64,000 nucleotides of DNA, from the NCBI GenBank assembly GCA_903825645.1, contig CAIKBL010000089.1:1-64000 (forward strand). The letters run 5' to 3'. The notes under the pieces are model-generated. The model was not told the origin of the DNA, made no database searches, and saw nothing but the letters and a program-made list of their open reading frames with translations. A program made the position numbers and the translations under genes. This document shows positions 36,386-45,381 of the stretch, piece by piece; position 1 is the stretch's first letter, and each line of letters opens with the position of its first letter. This stretch comes from an uncultured Pseudomonadota bacterium. GTDB taxonomy: Bacteria; Pseudomonadota; Gammaproteobacteria; Ga0077536.

Positions 36386-37528
36386 ATGGGACCGCTAGCA
36401 GGCATCACTATTATTGAACTGGCCGGAATTGGCCCGGGTCCTTTCGCCGCCATGCTGTTGGCCGACATGGGAGCGACCATCATCCGCGTAGACCGCACGC
36501 AAAAGGCTGATCTGGGGGTTGATCTGCCCCCCCGCCTCAGTGTCATGAATCGCGGTCGACGTTCCATCGCCGTCGATCTGAAATCGCCAGCAGGCAAGGA
36601 AGTCGTGCTGCGTTTGGTTAATCAAGCCGATGGTTTCATCGAGGGCTTTCGGCCCGGCGTCACCGAGCGTCTTGGGTTAGGCCCGGACATCTGCCTGGCA
36701 CGCAATCCGAAGCTAGTCTACGGCCGCATGACCGGCTATGGCCAAGACGGTCCGATGGCAAGCGTCGCGGGCCACGACATCAACTATATCGCGCTCGCCG
36801 GTGTGTTGAACGCCATCGGTCCGACAGGCGGGAAGCCCGTGCATCCTCTCAATCTCGTCGGGGACTTCGGTGGCGGGGGCATGTTTCTCGCGTTCGGTCT
36901 GTTATGCGGCATCATCGAAGCCCGCACCTCAGGAAAGGGACAAGTCGTCGACGCCGCAATGACTGAGGGATCTGCGCTTCTGGCCAACATGTTTTTCAGT
37001 TTCCGGGCCCTCGACCAATGGACTGAGAAGCGAGGCGACAATGTGCTGGATGGTGGCTCGCATTTTTATGATACCTACGAGACTCAGGATGGCGGCTACC
37101 TCGCTGTTGGCGCCATTGAAAAAGTTTTTTATGTAAAATTGTTACGCTTGATGGGGCTTGATCCCGCGGAATTCGAGCCGCAGTTCGATAAATCACGCTG
37201 GCCCGCCTGGAAAGCGCGCTTAGCTCAAGTGTTTAAGACCCGCACCCGCGATGAATGGACCAGCCTCCTTGCCCACGAGGATGCTTGCGTGATGCCCGTC
37301 CTGACCACCCGCGAGGCCATTGAACATCCGCATAATCAGGCACGCCAAGCGTTTGTCGTCCACGAAGGGGTGGAGCAGGTTGCGCCTGCTCCGCGCTTCA
37401 GTCGGACGGCTCCGAAGCTTGATTTGCCGCCGCCGATCCCCGGCGAACACACGACTGACGTCTTGACCGAATTCGGCTTCGACGCTGCGGAAATCGACGC
37501 ACTACGAGCCTCTGGTGCCGTGACCTGA
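36386..37528 (+). CDS. Alpha-methylacyl-CoA racemase-like (CaiB/BaiF family)
   Basis: This 380-residue protein is in the class III CoA-transferase superfamily. The sequence favours the racemase branch. His130 (AGHDINYIALAG) and Asp160 (LVGDFGGGG) match the catalytic pair of bacterial alpha-methylacyl-CoA racemase, and AIEKVF later may supply the Glu. Such racemases convert (2R) to (2S) methyl-branched acyl-CoAs so that beta-oxidation can proceed. TTAGGAG precedes the ATG. It points to branched, terpenoid or steroid-like side chains as growth substrates, an inference from the family. Confidence 0.86.
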   Translation: MGPLAGITIIELAGIGPGPFAAMLLADMGATIIRVDRTQKADLGVDLPPRLSVMNRGRRSIAVDLKSPAGKEVVLRLVNQADGFIEGFRPGVTERLGLGPDICLARNPKLVYGRMTGYGQDGPMASVAGHDINYIALAGVLNAIGPTGGKPVHPLNLVGDFGGGGMFLAFGLLCGIIEARTSGKGQVVDAAMTEGSALLANMFFSFRALDQWTEKRGDNVLDGGSHFYDTYETQDGGYLAVGAIEKVFYVKLLRLMGLDPAEFEPQFDKSRWPAWKARLAQVFKTRTRDEWTSLLAHEDACVMPVLTTREAIEHPHNQARQAFVVHEGVEQVAPAPRFSRTAPKLDLPPPIPGEHTTDVLTEFGFDAAEIDALRASGAVT

Positions 37529-37533
37529 ATCCC

Positions 37534-39978
37534 TCAACCAGGAACCTTCGGCGCCGGACTCGCCGGACTCAAGTTATCTGTAAACAGGCTGAGATCGACG
37601 CCCTCACCCACCAGTAGATCACGGCGCTCGACGAATTTCGGCTTGATCAGCCAGACGAGGAGCGGGAGGACAACGAGCGCAAGCACCATATTGATGGCCA
37701 TGATGACAATCAACAGTAGCCCCATGTCTGCTACGAACTTCAGGCCCGATAAGAAATACCACGGCGCGATCCCGAGTGCCATGATGGTCGCCGTGAACAT
37801 GATGGCCTTGCCCGTCGTGCGCAGCGCGGCGGTGATAGCGGCGCCCCAGTCACCTTCAAGCGCGTGGTATTCCTCGCAGATGCGAGACAGCAGATAAATG
37901 CCGTAATCGATCCCGACCCCGACGCCAATCGCCGCGACTATCAGCGAATTGACATCCAGCCCGACGCCCAACAAATGCATGGCCGCGTTGAGTACCTGAT
38001 TCGCAAGGTTTACCGGGATGAGTAGCAATAACCCGGCGACCAAGGACCGATAGGCAAGGGACGCGGCAATCAAGATGAGCAGATTCAGGGATCCGATGCA
38101 CACCAAGTGATAGCGCTCAATCACATGATTGACCGCCTGCTGCAGAGCGATAGTGCCGGTCCCCAGTCGGACGATGAAATGTTCATGCTCAAGGCCCACA
38201 GCGGCGACTGCCGCGCGCGCGGCAGCCAGTGCGGCATCCACTGTTTCCTGTTTATTATCCCGATACCAAAGCGAGACCGTGCCATCGTGCCACTTGGGAT
38301 CAACGAGATGATTGAAATTCTTAGCGCTGGTACCCATGGTCACGGCGAAACCTGCGGCACTCATCGCGGGTTGGCTGTGATCCAAGGGGAGCCATTTCGG
38401 GTTTCCTCCGTTGAAGAGTCGGTTCCCCTCCCCCATATAGTCTGCAAAAGACAGCGTTGCACGGGGAGGCGCATCCCCCACTTCGAGCAGACGCTGCAAT
38501 TTCTGCATCGTCTCAATCGTCTCCACGCGCTGCACTTCAAGATCGGGGCTTCTTCTATCTTTTGCCTCGAGGACCAGTTCAAGCGTGTTCACGCCGGGGA
38601 AAAGTGCATTGATCTGACGTACGGCCGTATTGAACTCGGACTTATCCCATAACAAACCGCTGCCTTCGACCGGGTTTCCGATTTTGATCTGCATGGCGAT
38701 CGCGATTGCAATGGCTGAGCCTATGCCGACTAGGACTGTCGTCAGCCGCGCGCGTTTGCCAAAGGAAAGGCTAGCGATTTGTCCTAGAATTTTTTGGAAC
38801 CGGACATGAACACCCGACTTCTTGCCCTGACCGATCAGTTGGGCGACGTTCCTCGGCGCAGGCAAGGATGCCAACAGCAGCGAAATCAGGACAACGCCAG
38901 TCGGAATCAACCACACCGCCCACATCCCACAAAAAATCGCATGACGAACCATGGCGGGGATCGGCGCAAAGCCGACGATGAAGATGCCAAGAATATCCGT
39001 AATGATGCCTAGCACACTAGGCGCCATCATGACCCCCATGGTGATTTCGGCGGCCTTCACGCGATCATTAACTTGCGCATAAATTTCGTAAAAACGTTCA
39101 GTAAACTGCACGCAATGCGAAAAAGAACGTGCTGTCAGCAACAAGGGCACGACCATAAGCAAAGGTTCGATAGAAATATTCAACCAACCGACGAGGCCAA
39201 AAGCCCAAATCGCGGCCGTTAGACTGGTGACGATAGGGGTGATAACGCCGACTAAATTGCGCATATACAGCATGAGCGCGAGGATCAATGCCCCTAATGT
39301 GACCGCAAAAATACCGATCATCTCTCGCTCGTATTGATAGACCCATCCGATCAACACCGGCTGTCCTGCGAGATAGACGTCGTGCTTCGCGTCCCGCGCA
39401 CCATTCGTGAGTTTCTGCAGGTACGTAAACGCGGTCCCGTAATCAAGCTTGCGCTCAATGAAGCTTGCGGTAATCAGCGTGGCGGTGTCGTCGCGCGAGA
39501 TCAGGAATACCCGCACGTTAGGTGATTTATCAACAAGCTGGTGAAAGCGTGCGACCTCCTCGTGGGATTTCGGCGCACGATCTTCCATCAGGGGTCGCAT
39601 GTCGATACCGTTAGAGGTGGCCTCGCTATAACGGGCTTTAGTGCTCGCAATCGACAGAATCATGTCATGATCGATGCCGGGCGCCAGATCAATGTCACGC
39701 GTCAGTTGATAAACTTTCTGCAAGGTCTCTGCGTTATAGATATCTCCGTCCTTGCGCTTGATCATGATCGCGACGGAGAGCGGGTTCCCAAAATCCGGAT
39801 GGTCTTTAAAGACCTGAACGAACGGATCGTCTGTCGGAAGAAGATCGGAAAAAATCGTGGCCAAACGAACCCGGGGTAAGCCGGCGGCGAAAAATGCCGT
39901 GAGAAGCAGGAACGTTGCCCAGGCGAGCTTGCGGTGGCTGAGAACCCAGTGTGCGAGCCGATAACGAAACGAATACAT
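37534..39978 (-). CDS. MMPL/RND-family transporter (814 aa)
   Basis: This large membrane protein has two repeats of one helix, a periplasmic loop and five more helices: first helix about 17-33, loop to 215, helices to about 385, then the second half. Motifs include SDLLPTDDPFVQVF and GIDYGIYLLSRICEEY in the second bundle. It is of the HpnN/MMPL type that moves hydrophobic molecules rather than the AcrB type, and has no membrane fusion protein partner beside it. A GGGGAG site precedes the ATG. It converges with the racemase gene five bases apart. A lipid-like or hydrocarbon cargo is plausible. Confidence 0.87.
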   Translation of the reverse strand: MYSFRYRLAHWVLSHRKLAWATFLLLTAFFAAGLPRVRLATIFSDLLPTDDPFVQVFKDHPDFGNPLSVAIMIKRKDGDIYNAETLQKVYQLTRDIDLAPGIDHDMILSIASTKARYSEATSNGIDMRPLMEDRAPKSHEEVARFHQLVDKSPNVRVFLISRDDTATLITASFIERKLDYGTAFTYLQKLTNGARDAKHDVYLAGQPVLIGWVYQYEREMIGIFAVTLGALILALMLYMRNLVGVITPIVTSLTAAIWAFGLVGWLNISIEPLLMVVPLLLTARSFSHCVQFTERFYEIYAQVNDRVKAAEITMGVMMAPSVLGIITDILGIFIVGFAPIPAMVRHAIFCGMWAVWLIPTGVVLISLLLASLPAPRNVAQLIGQGKKSGVHVRFQKILGQIASLSFGKRARLTTVLVGIGSAIAIAIAMQIKIGNPVEGSGLLWDKSEFNTAVRQINALFPGVNTLELVLEAKDRRSPDLEVQRVETIETMQKLQRLLEVGDAPPRATLSFADYMGEGNRLFNGGNPKWLPLDHSQPAMSAAGFAVTMGTSAKNFNHLVDPKWHDGTVSLWYRDNKQETVDAALAAARAAVAAVGLEHEHFIVRLGTGTIALQQAVNHVIERYHLVCIGSLNLLILIAASLAYRSLVAGLLLLIPVNLANQVLNAAMHLLGVGLDVNSLIVAAIGVGVGIDYGIYLLSRICEEYHALEGDWGAAITAALRTTGKAIMFTATIMALGIAPWYFLSGLKFVADMGLLLIVIMAINMVLALVVLPLLVWLIKPKFVERRDLLVGEGVDLSLFTDNLSPASPAPKVPG

Positions 39979-40119
39979 AGAACTCCCCGGGAAAGCTTGT
40001 AGGAATAACGGTCGGGGAGGAAACTAACTCATTACCGCGCCAAAGGACAACCGAGGGCCCTCATCACAGATGCTGCAAAGCAACAGTCAACTGCGATGAA
40101 GGCAGACTCGCGATAACTG

Positions 40120-41571
40120 TCAGCCTAGTCGAACGGGAATGAAAATCTCTGCGTCGTCCCGGCGAACCAGCAAAGCAACATTGGCCGGCGCTTTCTCGAT
40201 CAACCGCTTAAGATCATGCGCATCATGTACGCTCGTCGAATTCACCGCGAGGATGATGTCACCCGGACGAAGCCCTGCGCGCGCAGCCGCACCCTCGGCG
40301 CGCTCCACCAGAACGCCGCGGGCAGCCCCGGACGGTTGGCCTGGTTGTGGTTCAATTTCTCTCACCACCACCCCAAGGCGCCCAGGCTTGCTCGCGCTGG
40401 TCGCAGGTCCATTCGTAGCCATCGCGGCGTCTCCGTCGGCCTCGCCAAGTGCGAGCTCGAGGTTCGTATGTTTCCCGTTCCGGATGATATCGAGCACGAC
40501 ATCATGACCCGGTTGCTGCTCGGCGATGATCCGCGAAAGCGTCGCCGAATCCTCGATGGCTTTGCCGTTCACCGACATAATCACGTCGCCCGGCTTAATG
40601 CCCGCCTTGTCGGCGACAAACCCAGGTTGTACCGCGCCCACCAACGCGCCAGCCGGCCGGGGCAGACCGAAGGAGTCGGCGAGCTCTTGATTAAGTGACT
40701 GCACCGTGACACCCAATCGACCTCGCGTCACCTTCCCGTGCGCAATCAGCTGATTCTGTACATTCATGGCCAGATCGATGGGAATGGCGAATGATAGCCC
40801 CATGTAACCTCCGCTTCGACTATAAATCTGCGAATTAATGCCCACGACTTCGCCGCGAAGGTTAAGCAGCGGCCCCCCCGAATTGCCCGGATTCACCGCC
40901 ACGTCGGTTTGAATGAAAGGTACGTAGCCGCTGTTCGGGAGCGAACGAGATTTGGCGCTCACGACGCCCGCGCTCACCGTATGGTCGAAGCCGAAGGGAG
41001 AGCCGATCGCAATCACCCACTCGCCCACCTTGAGCGCGTTCGTGTCCCCAATTTTGAGGGTGGGTAGATTTTTTTCGGGTAATTTCAAAACGGCCACATC
41101 CGTCGTTTCATCGGCGCCGATCACTTTGGCCTTGATCTCGCGTTTGTCGGAGAGCACCACAATCACCTCATCCGCACCCTGCACGACGTGGGCATTGGTC
41201 AGAACATATCCGTCTGCAGTGATTATGAAGCCCGAGCCCTCGCCCTGCTGGGGCACAGACTCCCCGCCGCCTGGCCGTCCCCCGAAACGGCGGAAGAATT
41301 CTGACCCGGGATCCCCTGGCTCCATACCTGGGGGGAGTCCTTGCCCCTCTCGACGACGGTCCGTCACCGCCCCCTTGGTCACACGGACACTCACGACCGC
41401 CGGAGAAGTCTGCGAGACGAGTTCGGAGAAATCGGGCAACCCATAGTTGCTTGTCAACGCCGGCGCCGCCTGCACTTGCGGGATTATCGCCACAGATCCG
41501 CCGAAAAGACTCGCGCCGATAATAAGTAGCGCGCCTGCTCCCGTAGCAGTCGGTGATTTATTCTTGGTCAT
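40120..41571 (-). CDS. Periplasmic Do-family protease (MucD/DegP-like)
   Basis: This 483-residue HtrA protease has a Sec signal peptide ending AQA/AP near 35-37. The protease domain has His128 (TNAHV), Asp158 (TTDVAV) and Ser231 (NPGNSGG), and there are two PDZ domains (about 290-370 and 390-480). A Gly/Arg-rich insert (about 72-110) forms the flexible loop typical of Do proteases. ATG 41571 is chosen for the AAGGAG seven bases upstream. It lies downstream of a kinase and regulator gene on the same strand, suggesting control by that system. Confidence 0.93.
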   Translation of the reverse strand: MTKNKSPTATGAGALLIIGASLFGGSVAIIPQVQAAPALTSNYGLPDFSELVSQTSPAVVSVRVTKGAVTDRRREGQGLPPGMEPGDPGSEFFRRFGGRPGGGESVPQQGEGSGFIITADGYVLTNAHVVQGADEVIVVLSDKREIKAKVIGADETTDVAVLKLPEKNLPTLKIGDTNALKVGEWVIAIGSPFGFDHTVSAGVVSAKSRSLPNSGYVPFIQTDVAVNPGNSGGPLLNLRGEVVGINSQIYSRSGGYMGLSFAIPIDLAMNVQNQLIAHGKVTRGRLGVTVQSLNQELADSFGLPRPAGALVGAVQPGFVADKAGIKPGDVIMSVNGKAIEDSATLSRIIAEQQPGHDVVLDIIRNGKHTNLELALGEADGDAAMATNGPATSASKPGRLGVVVREIEPQPGQPSGAARGVLVERAEGAAARAGLRPGDIILAVNSTSVHDAHDLKRLIEKAPANVALLVRRDDAEIFIPVRLG

Positions 41572-41642
41572 AGGGACTCCTTGAAGCAATAAGTGGTGGG
41601 CCTCGAGGCGTGTGACGTTAAACCGCGGGGCTTAACCAAACC

Positions 41643-43019
41643 TTAAAGGGACCGGACTTCTCCCGGGTACGTGCGTGGCGCTGGTCCGTGTGATTCCGAT
41701 GGCCCGGTGCGCAGCTTTCGTCGGCGCGGTAACCGCAAACAAAAACGGGTACCCGACCCACTCGGTGCGGCCTCGATCTTAATCTCACCGTCATGGTATT
41801 CAACGACGCGCTTGACGATGGCAAGCCCGAGTCCCGTTCCCCGGGCCTCAGTGCCGGGTATCCGGTAGAAACGGTCAAACACCCGTCGACGCTCTTCTGT
41901 GGCAATGCCGGGTCCGCTGTCGGTCACCTGGAGAAAAACATCCGTAGGATCCATCCAGAGATCAAGCGCGACATGACCCGATGCGGGGGTATAACGTAAA
42001 GCGTTATCCAGTAGATTCTCGAGCAGACTGCGCAAACCCTCTTGATTACCTTCCATCAGCACGGAAGGCGCGAGGGTAGCCCGCAAGTGGTGAGCATGGG
42101 CTGCGGCTAGCGCTTGGCAGTTCCCTACGACCTCTCGGGAGATTTCCGTAAGGTCGAGTTGTTCCCAACTGGAATCCTCATTTTCGGTGTCGAGCCGCGC
42201 GTAGGTCAGTAGTCGCTCGACGAGATGTGAAGAGCGTGAGACCCCGGCCTGCAGCTCGGTGATGGCTTCCTGCCGATCAAAGTCGGATTGCGCGCGCGCA
42301 AGGAGCTGTGTCTGGAGTTGCAGCGCGGTCAGCGGTGTCCGAAGTTCATGTGCAGCATCCGCCATGAACTCCCGTTGTCGGGCGAGCACCTGCTTTAATC
42401 GCGCGATGAGATCGTTAAGCGCCTCAACCATGAGGCGCGTCTCGCTAGGCAGGCCGGCGATCGGCAAGGCAGTCATGTGACCTACTTCGCGCGCCCCGAT
42501 AGTGCCGGCAAGCTCGCGTAATGGCGCGAGGACTTTCCCCACGAGCCACCAGATCAGCAGCACCAACGCAGGGAGTGCCCACAGCAGCGGATACAGAATC
42601 TTTTGTACGGCTTGTCGGGCGAGTTCTCGGCGCAATTGCATGGGCTGTGCAATCTGGATCAGATGGGCGCCCAGCGTATCGGCATAAACACGCCAATCAA
42701 CGCTATCCGCACGTATATCCGAATAACCGAGGGTATCACTGCGTGGCAGTAGGACGCCGCGATGCGACAAATAGACACGCTGACCGCGCCAATCCCATGC
42801 CTGGATCACGAAATCCTGCTCCGGATCCGGCTCCGTCACCACGATGGCACCAAGCACCGTCGCCTTGTCGCGCAGGGCGAGCGCCTGCTGCCGCAGCTGA
42901 TAATCAAGTAGCTGATCGATCTCATGACGTGCCCAGTAATAAGTGGCGCCGGTGGCAATGACGATAGTCAGTGTAATCGCCGAAAGCAGAACCAGCAGTA
43001 AACGGGAACGCAGAGACAT
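41643..43019 (-). CDS. Sensor histidine kinase, QseC/PmrB-like
   Basis: This 458-residue membrane kinase has two membrane segments (about 8-28 and 140-165) that enclose a periplasmic sensor of about 110 residues. A HAMP-type linker follows, then the H-box with AAHELRTPLTALQ, the N-box LLDNALRYTP, and the G-boxes DSGPGI and GTGLGLAIVKRVVEYH. The sensor resembles the 2CSK_N type that responds to ions or cationic peptides in relatives. It begins 39 bases after the response regulator stop and forms an operon with it, with the HtrA gene next in line. Confidence 0.92.
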   Translation of the reverse strand: MSLRSRLLLVLLSAITLTIVIATGATYYWARHEIDQLLDYQLRQQALALRDKATVLGAIVVTEPDPEQDFVIQAWDWRGQRVYLSHRGVLLPRSDTLGYSDIRADSVDWRVYADTLGAHLIQIAQPMQLRRELARQAVQKILYPLLWALPALVLLIWWLVGKVLAPLRELAGTIGAREVGHMTALPIAGLPSETRLMVEALNDLIARLKQVLARQREFMADAAHELRTPLTALQLQTQLLARAQSDFDRQEAITELQAGVSRSSHLVERLLTYARLDTENEDSSWEQLDLTEISREVVGNCQALAAAHAHHLRATLAPSVLMEGNQEGLRSLLENLLDNALRYTPASGHVALDLWMDPTDVFLQVTDSGPGIATEERRRVFDRFYRIPGTEARGTGLGLAIVKRVVEYHDGEIKIEAAPSGSGTRFCLRLPRRRKLRTGPSESHGPAPRTYPGEVRSL

Positions 43020-43058
43020 GGGGAGAAAGCTGTTCAGACCAGCTGGGATAACATGAGC

Positions 43059-43724
43059 TTAGGGTTGTCCCTCGCTCAGAGTATATCCCACCCCCCGCAC
43101 CGTGTGGATAAAACGCTCCCCCAGCTTGCGCCGCAAATGATGAATATGCACTTCAATCGCATTGCTCGCGACCTCCTCGTCCCAGCCATACAGGCGCTCT
43201 TCAAGCTGGTTGCGCGACAGTACCGCCCGCGGCCGTTCCATCAGCGCGAGAAGAATGGCAAATTCACGCGCCGAGAGCGTGACCGGGTTGCCATCCCGCG
43301 TCACCTCGTGCGTCGCAGGATCCACGCTAACCTCGCCGTATTCGACGCGCGATTGGGCGCGTCCAACATAACGGCGGGACACTGATCTAATCCGGGCAAG
43401 CAGCTCGTCCAAATCGAATGGTTTGACCAAGTAATCATCAGCGCCGAGATCGAGTCCACGCACCCGATCATCCAGCTGATCGCGGGCCGTTACGATGATG
43501 ACGGGAATCGCACGCGTTGATCTGCGGAGATCACGGAGCACCTGGAGACCATCCTTGCGGGGGATCCCCAAATCGAGGATCAGAAGCTCGTACGGGTTCG
43601 CGTTCAACGCCGCCTCGGCCGCGAGGCCATCCCGAACCCAATCAACGCTATGCCCTTCCAGTTGCAAGCCTTTACGGAGTGCGGTGCCGACCATGGGATC
43701 GTCTTCGGCCAGCAGAAGCCTCAT
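43059..43724 (-). CDS. OmpR-family response regulator
   Basis: This 221-residue regulator has a receiver domain with the phospho-acceptor Asp51 (LLILDLGIP), the acidic pair near Asp8-Asp9 and Lys near 101 (VKPFD). A C-terminal winged helix (about 125-218) contains RNQLEERLYG and IEVHIHHLRRKL. An open frame to 43814 exists, but MRLLLAEDDP is the standard start. It leads the operon with the kinase and the HtrA gene. The likely regulon includes envelope maintenance genes, by context only. Confidence 0.94.
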   Translation of the reverse strand: MRLLLAEDDPMVGTALRKGLQLEGHSVDWVRDGLAAEAALNANPYELLILDLGIPRKDGLQVLRDLRRSTRAIPVIIVTARDQLDDRVRGLDLGADDYLVKPFDLDELLARIRSVSRRYVGRAQSRVEYGEVSVDPATHEVTRDGNPVTLSAREFAILLALMERPRAVLSRNQLEERLYGWDEEVASNAIEVHIHHLRRKLGERFIHTVRGVGYTLSEGQP

Positions 43725-43992
43725 AACGCCGCCCACCGTGAACGCCCGTGACTGGGCCTGCGCGCGCCCGCACACCGGGTTCCATCGCGGTCCTCTTGCA
43801 TCGTACCTCCTCATTTGGTCCGTCTACGGGTGATCACGTCGCCCGCACCGGCCAGTGGTCCCCAGTCTAGCAAGCTTGGCACGCGCGCCGACATCTACCG
43901 CGCTACACACAGAGCCCCCGAAGCAAGGTAGGATCGTATCCTTATCACCACCGGTCAGCCGGATTGACCGCACGCCATCTGAGGAGCCTGTC

Positions 43993-45339
43993 ATGCAAGA
44001 CCCTATTGCGTCCAACCAGGATGCCGCGGCAAACCTGAACCTGGCGCCCCTGTGGATGCCGTTCACCCACAACCGGCTGTTCAAGCAACACCCCCGCATG
44101 GTGGTCCAAGCTGACGGGATGTATTACACCACCGCAGACGGCCGTCAGTTGCTCGACGGACTCTCAGGTCTTTGGTGCAGCAATGCCGGGCACCGTCACC
44201 CGAAGATCGTCGAAGCGGTCAAAGCCCAATTGGATCGCCTGGACTTTGCACCGCCTTTTCAAACCGGGCATGACAAGGGTTTCGAGCTCGCTGCGGCACT
44301 GACGTCGGCAACGGGTCACGGCTTTGAACACGTTTTTTTTACGAATTCCGGTTCAGAGGCGGTCGATACGGCGCTCAAAATTGCGCTCGCGTATCACAAA
44401 ACACGCGGCGACGCCGGACGATTCAGGTTCATTGGGCGTGCCCGCGGCTATCATGGGGTGGGCTTTGGTGGCATCTCCGTCGGCGGCATGGTCGCCAATC
44501 GCAAGGCATTCGCGAGCGCCCTTATCCCTGGTGTTGATCATCTTCCGCATACGCATGATCTGTCACAGATGGCGTTCTCTCGAGGACAACCGACCTGGGG
44601 GGGCCATCTCGCCGAAGAGCTCGAACGGCTCGTCCAGCTCCATGACGCGAGTACTATCGCGGCCGTGATCGTCGAGCCGATGCAGGGATCGGCCGGTGTG
44701 CTCGTGCCCCCACTCGGTTATCTCGAACGCTTGCGTGAAATCTGTACCCGACATGGCATTCTGCTCATTTTCGACGAAGTCATTACTGGATTCGGCCGCA
44801 TCGGGCCGATGTTTTCGGCCGACCGTTTTGGAGTCGTCCCAGACATCATTACCTTCGCCAAAGGCATCACAAGCGGCGTAATCCCGCTAGGTGGGGCGCT
44901 TGTGCAAAAGGGTATTTACGACACGTTCATGACCGGACCCGATCATCTCGTGGAATTCTTTCACGGTTATACTTATTCCGGCCACCCACTTGCCTGCGCA
45001 GCCGGCCTCGCGGCGCTTGAAGTTTACCGCAGCGAAGATCTCTTCGGGCGAAGTGCCGCGCTCGCACCCGTCCTCGAAGCGGCTATTCATTCGCTTCGAG
45101 GAGAGCCGCACGTCATCGATATTCGCAACTGCGGCATGGCAGCCGCAGTGGAGCTCGAGTCTCGTCCCGGGGCGGTCTCTCAGCGCGCAATGGATATTTT
45201 TCATTATTGCTTCGACCATGGCGCGATGGTGCGATATACCGGCGAGATCATCGTCCTTGGGCCGGCGCTGACCATTTCTGAAACGCAGATCACACAACTC
45301 GTCGAACTGCTCAGGCAAGCGCTAAAAGCGGTCCCCTGA
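43993..45339 (+). CDS. Class III omega-aminotransferase (beta-alanine:pyruvate type)
   Basis: This PLP enzyme of 448 residues transfers the amino group of an omega-amino acid to pyruvate. PLP binds through Lys290 (TFAKGITSG), with SGSEAVDTALKIA and the GYHGVGFGG aromatic loop visible. LAPLWMPFTHNR is the typical start of beta-alanine/omega-amino acid:pyruvate transaminases. GAGGAG precedes the ATG. The next gene encodes a semialdehyde dehydrogenase, so beta-alanine to malonate semialdehyde to acetyl-CoA is the probable route. Confidence 0.91.
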   Translation: MQDPIASNQDAAANLNLAPLWMPFTHNRLFKQHPRMVVQADGMYYTTADGRQLLDGLSGLWCSNAGHRHPKIVEAVKAQLDRLDFAPPFQTGHDKGFELAAALTSATGHGFEHVFFTNSGSEAVDTALKIALAYHKTRGDAGRFRFIGRARGYHGVGFGGISVGGMVANRKAFASALIPGVDHLPHTHDLSQMAFSRGQPTWGGHLAEELERLVQLHDASTIAAVIVEPMQGSAGVLVPPLGYLERLREICTRHGILLIFDEVITGFGRIGPMFSADRFGVVPDIITFAKGITSGVIPLGGALVQKGIYDTFMTGPDHLVEFFHGYTYSGHPLACAAGLAALEVYRSEDLFGRSAALAPVLEAAIHSLRGEPHVIDIRNCGMAAAVELESRPGAVSQRAMDIFHYCFDHGAMVRYTGEIIVLGPALTISETQITQLVELLRQALKAVP

Positions 45340-45381
45340 GACACCCCGCAACAGGCAATAACGTTACGGACAATCCTGCTC

